From the NCBI GenBank assembly GCA_964634885.1, contig CAZWLN010000004.1, positions 116,774-180,773 on the forward strand: a stretch of DNA of 64,000 nt. The letters run 5' to 3'. Within the stretch, counting starts at the first letter, position 1; the number at the start of each line of letters is the position of its first letter. Shown here one piece after another: positions 17,971 to 24,901 of the stretch. Under the pieces are notes generated by a model. It did no database searches. It was not told the origin of the DNA and saw only the letters and a program-made list of their open reading frames with translations. The translations under genes were made by a program, and so were the position numbers. The DNA is from DAINRZ01 sp964634885 (GTDB lineage Bacteria; Bacteroidota; Ignavibacteria; Kapaibacteriales; UBA2268).

Positions 17971-17988
17971 CAACCCCGTCAGGGGTTG
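17971..17988 (+). repeat. REP-like palindrome type B, copy 2
   Basis: This is an identical copy of CAACCCCGTCAGGGGTTG. The bases before (TCTGC against TCTC) and after (TATATC against AATATC) are also similar, so the repeat unit is longer than the palindrome. Confidence 0.8.
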
Positions 17989-18380
17989 TATATCTGTAAA
18001 AAGATTATGCGAATGGCTCAATGATTATTGAGTGTCTCAGTACATAGAATTCTTAGTCTTTTCAAGGAATAGAAGGACATGGATTGCTTCACACTTCAAC
18101 CCGGGTAAAAATTCTGATTTTTCAATTCAATATTTACTTCTTGCCTAATCCCAAAAATTTTATGTGTGCCAGAAAACCGACGAATAGAAAGTACGTATGG
18201 GTTCTTAGCAATTGCTGAAGGCCGTCGGCTCTTCTTTTCAAAAGACAGTACATTGACAATCCGGTGATGATAAGCCTTTTCTAACATTATTTTTAACCGG
18301 ACATAAGTCCTTGAACCATCAGCGATTTGAGGGTAGTGGTCGTGGGAAAAGCACTGTTTATGCGTACTTCGGTGAAAATA

Positions 18381-18438
18381 TTATTTGGAAATAAAAAATA
18401 CTTTGTTATTTAAAAAAAATTTGATTATTTGCAAATAA
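18381..18438 (+). promoter_or_regulatory. Twin palindromes upstream of the hydrogenase operon
   Basis: TTATTTGGAAATAA (18381-18394) and the perfect 14-base palindrome TTATTTGCAAATAA (18425-18438) differ at a single base and are 44 bases apart, about four helical turns. They lie 120-180 bases before the first gene of the operon. The arrangement suggests a dimeric regulator binding twice on one face of the DNA. No regulator was assigned; the sequence does not clearly match Rex or CRP/FNR boxes. Confidence 0.4.
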
Positions 18439-18559
18439 AATATGTTGAATGAGCAAAGTGATTACATCGATTGAGTAAAAAAAATATACCGGCGACATAG
18501 CAATCTCAAGATAGATTAATTCAAGGATCCTGCAACAATTTTTAATTTAAGGAGCCCAG

Positions 18560-18937
18560 ATGAAAAAAATCGCTGTTATCGATGACGATCCCGATATTGT
18601 CGAGGCAACATCATTCCTACTCCAATCCAAAGGTTACTCTGTAGTGTCTGCAGGCGATGTGGACAGTGCCCTTAGCCTTGTGGCGGCAGAAAACCCGGAT
18701 TTGATAATCCTGGACGTAATGCTGAGCGAGGCGGACGATGGTTTTTACCTTGCCAATAAGTTCAGGAGCACAGGTTTCACGATGCCTATCATTATGCTTA
18801 CATCCATCTCTAAGGTCACGGGTTACGGTTACGGAAAGAACTCAATACTACCTATCGACGAATTCTTAGAAAAACCTGTATCATCTACCCTACTACTCGA
18901 AAAAGTCGAGAAACTTCTCGCACAAAAGAAAGGTTGA
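18560..18937 (+). CDS. Single-domain response regulator (CheY-like)
   Basis: This 125-residue protein consists of a receiver domain only. The acidic pocket is D8-D9-D10, the phosphate acceptor is D52 (LIILDVML), the switch threonine is T81 (IIMLTS) and the invariant lysine is K105 (FLEKPV). It is therefore expected to be phosphorylated by a histidine kinase, but it has no output domain. It is the first gene of the hydrogenase operon, 6 bases before hydC, with AAGGAG ahead of its ATG. The kinase at the far end of the operon (22587-24014) is the obvious candidate partner, which is inference. How a receiver without a DNA-binding domain would act here is unknown. Confidence 0.93.
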   Translation: MKKIAVIDDDPDIVEATSFLLQSKGYSVVSAGDVDSALSLVAAENPDLIILDVMLSEADDGFYLANKFRSTGFTMPIIMLTSISKVTGYGYGKNSILPIDEFLEKPVSSTLLLEKVEKLLAQKKG

Positions 18938-18943
18938 GGCACT

Positions 18944-19417
18944 ATGCTGGTAAGTGAAAAAAACGCTCTTACTGTGGAGATAGAAGAGCTGGTGGGTAAA
19001 TATGGAGTCGGCAGGCAGGCGCTGTTGCCCATACTCCAGGAAATCCAGAAGAGGCACGGACACATCTCCGACTTTTGTCAGCAGGAGATTGCGCGTATGC
19101 TTGACATACACCCCGTCGAAGTCTATGGAGTTATTACATTCTATGCATTCATGCGCCACAAAGAAGAAGGCAGGTACTGCATCAGACTCTGCAAAACAAT
19201 TTCGTGCGACTTACAGGGTAAAGACACAATTGCTCACACCATTGAACGCGAACTGAACGTGAAATTCGGAGAAACATCGCCCGACAAGAAATTTACACTC
19301 GAGTATATTAACTGCATGGGCATGTGTGACCAGGGGCCTGCAATGCTCATCAACGACGACGTTTACTCACACCTTACTCCACTCAAAGTTGTAGATATAC
19401 TTAAATCATGTAAATAG
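18944..19417 (+). CDS. hydC: NADH-dependent [FeFe] hydrogenase, NuoE-like subunit
   Basis: This 157-residue thioredoxin-like [2Fe-2S] protein is homologous to NuoE of complex I. The cluster ligands are C83-x4-C88 (RLCKTISC) and C124-x3-C128 (INCMGMC). The N-terminal helical part (LPILQEIQKRHGHIS, VEVYGVITFYAF) is the family signature. In HydABC enzymes this subunit pairs with the NuoF-like flavoprotein. The order hydC-hydB-hydA with 10- and 18-base gaps matches known bifurcating hydrogenase operons. The subunit letter follows Thermotoga usage. Confidence 0.92.
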   Translation: MLVSEKNALTVEIEELVGKYGVGRQALLPILQEIQKRHGHISDFCQQEIARMLDIHPVEVYGVITFYAFMRHKEEGRYCIRLCKTISCDLQGKDTIAHTIERELNVKFGETSPDKKFTLEYINCMGMCDQGPAMLINDDVYSHLTPLKVVDILKSCK

Positions 19418-19427
19418 GAGATAACCG

Positions 19428-20594
19428 ATGCCTATAAAGAATAAAAGAGTCCTGTTCGATCTGGCGAACCACGGCGACAGTCTTACCAGAATTTTCAAGA
19501 TGGCGCCGCAGGATGTGATTCTCGAAGTAAGGGAATCGGGCTTGAAGGGACGAGGCGGCGCCGGCTATCCCACCGGTACCAAATGGATGCTGGCAGGCGC
19601 TGCCATGTCCGACAAAAAATTCGTCATCTGCAATGCCGACGAAGGCGAACCCGGTACTTTCAAAGACCGTGTCCTTCTCGACGAATACACAAACCTGATC
19701 TTTGACGGGATGGTCATCGGTGGCTATGCCATCAATGCCCGGAAAGGCTACCTCTACCTCAGGGGTGAATACCGCTACCTCGTCAAAAAACTTGAAGCTT
19801 TCCTCGAGGATATGCGCCAACAAAACAGGTTGGGCGAGAACATCCTCGGTTCCGGTTTCTCATTCGACATCGAAATTCGTTTGGGAGCCGGCGCTTATGT
19901 CTGTGGGGAAGAGTCCGCACTGATTGAATCGCTCGAAGGACACCGGGGCGAACCAAGAAACCGCCCGCCCTTCCCGGTCAACACCGGATTCATGAAACAC
20001 CCCACAATCGTTAATAATGTCGAAACCTTTGCCGCCGTATCTGTCATTATGTACAAAGGTTCGGAATGGTTTAAAAACATTGGCACGTCGAAATCGACCG
20101 GCACAAAACTGGTCTCTGTCTCAGGCGACTGCAACAATCCAGGTGTTTACGAGATTCCTTTCGGGACAACCGTTAACGACCTCCTCGACATGGTCGGGGC
20201 CGTCAACACAAAAGCTGTCCAGATTGGTGGGGCTGCCGGGGTTTGCATTCCCAAAGGCGAGTTCAGCAGGAATATATCATTCGAAGATCTGTCAACCGGC
20301 GGCTCAGTAATCATTTTCAATGAGTCAAGAAATATGCTCCATGTCTTGAAGAATTTCATGGATTTCTTCGTGGAAGAATCATGCGGGCAGTGCACTCCAT
20401 GCAGGATAGGCAACATCAAGCTGCTTGAAGGTATCGGGAAGATTGAAAAAGGAGAATGCTCCATCTCATACCTCAACGAGCTGATTGAAATGGGCAGAAC
20501 CATGCAGATTGCCTCAAAGTGCGGCCTGGGACAAACCAGCCCCAACCCGTTCATTGCTATTATGACTCATTTTGAAAGTGATATTTTTTCATAA
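19428..20594 (+). CDS. hydB: NADH-dependent [FeFe] hydrogenase, NuoF-like flavoprotein subunit
   Basis: This 388-residue subunit is homologous to NuoF. GRGGAGYPTGTKW (41-53) binds NADH, and ADEGEPGTFKDR plus GAGAYVCGEESALIESLEG (about 153-171) bind FMN. C319-x2-C322-x2-C325 with C365 ligate the [4Fe-4S] cluster. It lacks the extra N-terminal [2Fe-2S] and C-terminal ferredoxin domains found in Thermotoga-type HydB, so it is a compact version. In this family the flavin site splits or joins electrons from NADH and ferredoxin. Bifurcation in this organism is inferred from the gene set, not shown. Confidence 0.93.
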   Translation: MPIKNKRVLFDLANHGDSLTRIFKMAPQDVILEVRESGLKGRGGAGYPTGTKWMLAGAAMSDKKFVICNADEGEPGTFKDRVLLDEYTNLIFDGMVIGGYAINARKGYLYLRGEYRYLVKKLEAFLEDMRQQNRLGENILGSGFSFDIEIRLGAGAYVCGEESALIESLEGHRGEPRNRPPFPVNTGFMKHPTIVNNVETFAAVSVIMYKGSEWFKNIGTSKSTGTKLVSVSGDCNNPGVYEIPFGTTVNDLLDMVGAVNTKAVQIGGAAGVCIPKGEFSRNISFEDLSTGGSVIIFNESRNMLHVLKNFMDFFVEESCGQCTPCRIGNIKLLEGIGKIEKGECSISYLNELIEMGRTMQIASKCGLGQTSPNPFIAIMTHFESDIFS

Positions 20595-20612
20595 AGGAAA
20601 AAGGGAAATAAT

Positions 20613-22490
20613 ATGTCTGATTATAAATCTTCAGAGAGAGCCCCTGTCAGCCAGCAGAGATTAGTCGTTGAGAAAGCCGATGTCTCCGATACCATTGGAG
20701 GCATCATCGGTATAGAGATCAACGGACTTCCGTACCAGGTGCCTTTGGGAACCACCATTCTCGAGGCTTGCAGGCTTAATAATATTTACATTCCTACCCT
20801 GTGCCACCACGACGACCTGTGTATCGCCGGGGTATGCCGCATATGTGTCGTAGAGATCGAAGGCTTCAGGACACTGAACGCCGCCTGTGCCTTCCCCATC
20901 ACCAGCAAAATTAAAATCCGCACCACAAGTGAAAAAGTACGCCGTGCCCGCAGGCATATCCTCGACCTGATTCTGAGCGAGCACTACGGCGAGTGCTATT
21001 CATGCCACCGTAACAATAACTGCGAACTGCAGACTCTCGCAAAAGAATACGGCGTCGATTTCTACAGGTTCGGCCACGTTAAAGAACCTAAGCACGACGT
21101 TGACCGTTCCAGCTACTCTGTGGTCAGGGACATGAACAAGTGTATCCTGTGCAAGAGATGTGTAAGGACATGCATCGACCTCCAGGAAGTAGGCGTACTG
21201 GAAGCTACCATGCGCGGAGCCCAGACTACCATCTCTACATTCATGGATAAACCACTTGCCGACGTCATCTGTATCAACTGCGGACAGTGCATCAACCGCT
21301 GCCCGACGGCAGCCCTCAGGGCTAACGACCCCTCCGACATGATCTGGAGGGCAATCGAAAACCCGGCAAAGCATGTCGTCATCCAGACTGCCCCGGCGCC
21401 GCGCGCTGCTATTGCCGAGGAGTTCGGTGTCGAAGCAGGCCGCTCGATGACATACGAACTCAATACTGCACTGCGCATGATGGGCTTCGACAGAGTGTTC
21501 GATACGGACTTTACCGCTGACCTTACGATAATGGAAGAGGGTACTGAATTGCTGCTGAGGCTGAAGAAGGCTCTTGTTGAAAAGGACGCGAGTGTCAAGC
21601 TTCCGCAATTTACTTCATGTTCTCCGGGATGGATTAAATACATCGAGCATTTCTATCCCGAATACCTGGAGCATCTTTCGACAGCAAAGTCTCCCCAGCA
21701 GATGTTCGGAGCTCTCATCAAGACCTTCTACGCCGAAGAACACGGCATCGATCCTGCTTCCATCGTGTCCGTCTCGCTGATGCCATGCTCGGCAAAGAAG
21801 TTCGAGGCGAACAGGAACGAGATGACCGACTCCGGCTTCAAGGACATCGACTATGTCCTGACGACACGTGAGATGGGGCAGATGATCAAGGAAGCCGGAC
21901 TGAAACTGCCCGACCTTCCCAAGAGCCAGTTCGACGATCCTTTCGGGGACACAGGCTCAGGCCTCATCTTCGGCGCCACCGGCGGTGTGATGGAGTCTGC
22001 CCTCAGGACTGCTTACGAACTGGTAACCGGTAGGGAAGTACCTTTCGAGAGGCTGCGCATCACTCCCTGCCGCGGCTTCCAGGGAGTAAGGGAAGCTTCC
22101 GTGAAACTTGAGAATGTCAAAGAGGAATGGTCATTCCTCGAAGGCGTGAACCTCAAATTCATGATTGCACACGGAACGGCTAACGCCAAGAAAGTGATGG
22201 AGGCCTTGAAGAGAGGCGAACTCAGCGACGTCCACTTCATCGAAGTGATGGCCTGTCCCGGCGGCTGCTTAGGCGGCGGCGGGCAGCCCATACCGACCAA
22301 TCCTGTAATTCGCCAGAAACGTGCCGACGCCATTTATGACGAAGCCGACAACCTGTCAATCAATAAGTCGTTCGAGAACCCTGGAGTCCAGTACATTTAC
22401 AAGAAATTCCTGCCGGAAGGCCCCTGTGGCCACAAATCACACAAGCTGCTGCATACGCACTATGTAAGCAGAGGCAGGTATATCGTTTAG
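20613..22490 (+). CDS. hydA: NADH-dependent [FeFe] hydrogenase catalytic subunit
   Basis: This 625-residue group A [FeFe] hydrogenase has several electron-relay sites. The N-terminal [2Fe-2S] ligands are C64, C75, C78 and C92. The His-Cys cluster is H124, C128, C131 and C137. The two [4Fe-4S] clusters use C177/180/183/187 and C220/223/226/230. The H-cluster domain has TSCSPGW (334-340), MPCSAKKFE (390-398) and EVMACPGGCLGGGGQP (544-559). The first motif usually reads TSCCPxW, so one of two adjacent cysteines is Ser here. The C-terminus ends in the small-subunit-like HKLLHTHY. It reduces protons or oxidises H2 at the active site. No maturases (HydE, HydF, HydG) are in the window. Confidence 0.95.
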   Translation: MSDYKSSERAPVSQQRLVVEKADVSDTIGGIIGIEINGLPYQVPLGTTILEACRLNNIYIPTLCHHDDLCIAGVCRICVVEIEGFRTLNAACAFPITSKIKIRTTSEKVRRARRHILDLILSEHYGECYSCHRNNNCELQTLAKEYGVDFYRFGHVKEPKHDVDRSSYSVVRDMNKCILCKRCVRTCIDLQEVGVLEATMRGAQTTISTFMDKPLADVICINCGQCINRCPTAALRANDPSDMIWRAIENPAKHVVIQTAPAPRAAIAEEFGVEAGRSMTYELNTALRMMGFDRVFDTDFTADLTIMEEGTELLLRLKKALVEKDASVKLPQFTSCSPGWIKYIEHFYPEYLEHLSTAKSPQQMFGALIKTFYAEEHGIDPASIVSVSLMPCSAKKFEANRNEMTDSGFKDIDYVLTTREMGQMIKEAGLKLPDLPKSQFDDPFGDTGSGLIFGATGGVMESALRTAYELVTGREVPFERLRITPCRGFQGVREASVKLENVKEEWSFLEGVNLKFMIAHGTANAKKVMEALKRGELSDVHFIEVMACPGGCLGGGGQPIPTNPVIRQKRADAIYDEADNLSINKSFENPGVQYIYKKFLPEGPCGHKSHKLLHTHYVSRGRYIV

Positions 22491-22512
22491 AGCATCGTGC
22501 ATCATGGTTCCT

Positions 22513-22540
22513 GCAGCAGAGGGCTTAAGCCCTCTGCTGC
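22513..22540 (+). repeat. 28-base perfect palindrome between hydA and the kinase gene
   Basis: A perfectly self-complementary 28-base segment with centre AGGGCTTAAGCCCT sits 22 bases after the hydA stop. As RNA it would form a strong hairpin, but no T-run follows, so it may stabilise or attenuate the transcript between hydA and the kinase, or be a dispersed repeat. The palindrome is directly visible; its role is inference. Confidence 0.75.
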
Positions 22541-22586
22541 CGCTGTTGTTGCTATTGATAATAAAATAAGAAATTAATGGTATTGG

Positions 22587-24014
22587 ATGAAGTCTGATTT
22601 CTTTTCGCTTGTTCCGGACAGATGCAAGTTCGATAAGTTCTGGGCTGAGATCAGGAAACGCAACCGCTGGCTGATAATGCTGCGTTACTGTGCCATTGCA
22701 ATGCTTGCTTCATTTGCACTGGCAATCGATTGGCTCAAAGACTCAAGGGATCACATTGAGTTCAACACCCTGCCGCTGTGGTCAATAGCTCTTACAATAC
22801 TCATCTACAACGTCATCTTCCACAGGCTGTGGAATTACTTAGCGAAGAAGCGGAACTGGCACCTGGACCAGAAGATCGGCTACCCGAGGAAAGGCTTCCA
22901 CAGCCTGCATTTCTCGCTGATGCAGATATGTTTCGACTTTGCAGCACTGATGCTTTTCATCTATTTCACCGGCGGTGTCGAGACCCCGCTCTATGCATTC
23001 TTCATCTTTCATGTCATCATCGGCAGTATGCTCCTGCCGGCAGCGATTATCAGTATCATCATCACCGCCACATTCCTGATTACGCTTGCCGGGGCGCTTC
23101 TGGAATACTATGCCGTCATTCCCCATTATGCCATCAAAGGTGTAATGGCCAATTCTTTTTATAACGACATTACCTATATCGCTGTCTTTTTCACACTCTT
23201 CGGCATTGTTCTCTACATCAGTATTTACCTTGCAAATTCAATCACAAAGCAGTTGTACCTACGGGAAAGGTCCCTGACGAATGCCTATGAACAACTCGAA
23301 GAAGCGGAACGCGCCAAGTCGAGATATGTGATGTCTGTTGTCCACGACCTGAAAACACCGGTTGCCGCGGTGATTACTTACTTAGACATGCTGCTCGAAG
23401 GGAGGATGGGCAGCCTTGAAGACACTCAGAAGCCACCGCTCGAGAGGTCGAAGATCAGGCTCTGGAACGCAATTACAATCATCAATGACATTCTCTATAT
23501 CTCACAGTTGAAATTAGAAGCGGGGCTTGAAAAAAACACCGACATCAGTCTTACAGACATGTTTGCTGAAATATTCAGGGATTTCCATGTAATCATTGCG
23601 TCTAAGAACATCGACTATCAGTTCGTTTCCGAGCTGACACAGGTTTCTATCAAAGGCGAAGACCGGATACTGAAGCTGGCTCTGTCGAATATTGTCTCTA
23701 ACGCAGTGAAGTACACCAACGACGGCGGCGCCATCAGGGTAAAACTCAGCGAACGCCGCAACAGTGTAATTGTCAGTGTAGCGGACAACGGCATTGGAAT
23801 ACCCGACAACGAGAAGGGGAAAGTATTCGAAGACTTCTACCGTACAAGTTTGTCTAAGAAAAAGAGCAGCGACGGCAGCGGCCTGGGGCTTTCGATTACA
23901 CTCGAGACCATCAGGAAATACGGAGGGACTATCAGGGTAGAGTCGCCGTCTTACCTGAAAGAGTCAGACACGATGCCCGGTTCTGAATTCATTATAGAAC
24001 TGCCGAAAGAGTAA
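22587..24014 (+). CDS. Membrane sensor histidine kinase
   Basis: This 475-residue protein has five to six membrane helices in the first about 225 residues (LRYCAIAMLASFALAI, LPLWSIALTILIYNVIF, LMQICFDFAALMLFIYF, HVIIGSMLLPAAIISI, TYIAVFFTLFGIVLYISIYL). A short coiled linker leads to the phosphoacceptor box VVHDLKTPVAAV. The ATPase domain has N-box NIVSNAVKYT, G1 box DNGIGIP and G2 box GSGLGLS, so it should be active. There is no periplasmic sensor domain of any size, which suggests sensing within the membrane. It follows hydA by 96 bases on the same strand and is likely part of the hydrogenase operon. The receiver protein at 18560-18937 is its probable partner. Confidence 0.9.
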   Translation: MKSDFFSLVPDRCKFDKFWAEIRKRNRWLIMLRYCAIAMLASFALAIDWLKDSRDHIEFNTLPLWSIALTILIYNVIFHRLWNYLAKKRNWHLDQKIGYPRKGFHSLHFSLMQICFDFAALMLFIYFTGGVETPLYAFFIFHVIIGSMLLPAAIISIIITATFLITLAGALLEYYAVIPHYAIKGVMANSFYNDITYIAVFFTLFGIVLYISIYLANSITKQLYLRERSLTNAYEQLEEAERAKSRYVMSVVHDLKTPVAAVITYLDMLLEGRMGSLEDTQKPPLERSKIRLWNAITIINDILYISQLKLEAGLEKNTDISLTDMFAEIFRDFHVIIASKNIDYQFVSELTQVSIKGEDRILKLALSNIVSNAVKYTNDGGAIRVKLSERRNSVIVSVADNGIGIPDNEKGKVFEDFYRTSLSKKKSSDGSGLGLSITLETIRKYGGTIRVESPSYLKESDTMPGSEFIIELPKE

Positions 24015-24032
24015 TTGTTTAAAAGCAAAAAT

Positions 24033-24713
24033 TTACTCTTTCCCTTTGCCAAACATCCTCAGCAGTTCCTCTTTTTCTTCGTCGCTGAGGGTGAAAGGTT
24101 TCCCGGCCATGTCATAGACGTCCTTTTTTACCTGTTTAGTCTTTTTCTTTGGTTTCACCGATTCAAAATCTTCAGGTTCAGCCACCCTTACGGGTTCTTT
24201 TTTCTTAGGTGTTTTTCTGTAATCGTCGGCAAAAGATTCGTCGGGGAGTTCTTTGTCGAACGCATTCAGCAGCCTTTGCTTTTCTTTGGATGTAATTGTA
24301 ATTGGCTTTTCGGAACTGGCCTGTTTTGAGGCGGTTGCCTCGGAATAGATGCGCTGGAGCCTGTCGAGGAATTCATCTGACTTTACGGCTTTACAGGCGC
24401 TGATTCTTGCGTAACTGAACACTTCGAGGTCGGAGGAAACGACCACGCAGTTGGGCTTGTTCATTTCCATATCGACCAGGTCTTTGATGACATCGTCGGC
24501 CTTCCGGCTGCCCGATTCGGCAATTACCACGTTCTCCGGCAGCATCGGGTCATGGCCCATTACACCGTCCACTGCGAGTGTAATGCGGTAGGAGGGATAG
24601 CGGTAGCTGAAATAGCGGACAAGGGTAACAAGGAAATATATGGCTTTGTCGGCCCCTGCTGGCTGCCTGATGAGGCTCGTAATATTATATGTATCAAGTA
24701 TATAGTGTTTCAT
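24033..24713 (-). CDS. NYN domain (YacP-like) putative ribonuclease
   Basis: This 226-residue protein has the NYN/PIN-like fold of the YacP family in its first about 130 residues. The start YILDTYNITSLI and the acidic residues in LAVDGVMG, SRKADDVIKDLV and VVVSSDLEV are the expected metal-binding positions. The C-terminal 100 residues are charged and Lys-rich, with one segment repeated: TSKEKQRLLNAFDKELP resembles SDEEKEELLRMFGKGKE. YacP-type proteins (for example Rae1 of Bacillus) cleave mRNA, in that case on ribosomes. The target here is unknown. The gene converges on the kinase gene with only 18 bases between stops. Confidence 0.82.
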   Translation of the reverse strand: MKHYILDTYNITSLIRQPAGADKAIYFLVTLVRYFSYRYPSYRITLAVDGVMGHDPMLPENVVIAESGSRKADDVIKDLVDMEMNKPNCVVVSSDLEVFSYARISACKAVKSDEFLDRLQRIYSEATASKQASSEKPITITSKEKQRLLNAFDKELPDESFADDYRKTPKKKEPVRVAEPEDFESVKPKKKTKQVKKDVYDMAGKPFTLSDEEKEELLRMFGKGKE

Positions 24714-24901
24714 TTACTGCTTATGTTAATTCTAATAATACTCATCGTTAAATATTATTAAAATTACAGAATTCCACCGTCTCATTCAAACGTTTTATTA
24801 TGTCAGCCATCATGAAAAACCAGTGGAATTCTTCCGATGAAAGCAGAACCGGGTGTGATTTCTCTAAAGTTGTATTCACGTTTACCGGGCGTGTTCAGGA
24901 A

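Larger units (their letters stand above)
17690..18559 (+). other. Long intergenic region with palindromic repeats and hydrogenase operon leader
   Basis: No convincing gene is present in these 870 bases. The first part (to about 18000) holds four short perfect palindromes of two kinds. The middle (about 18000-18350) shows nothing I recognise; a 63-codon minus-strand frame there has no ribosome site and unremarkable composition. The last 200 bases are AT-rich and contain two related palindromes that may be operators for the operon starting at 18560. AAGGAG at 18550-18555 is the ribosome site of the first gene. Confidence 0.6.

Noticed and set aside
18096..18287. 63-codon minus-strand frame in the long intergenic region
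   Set aside because: No ribosome site, no recognisable motif, and ordinary intergenic composition.
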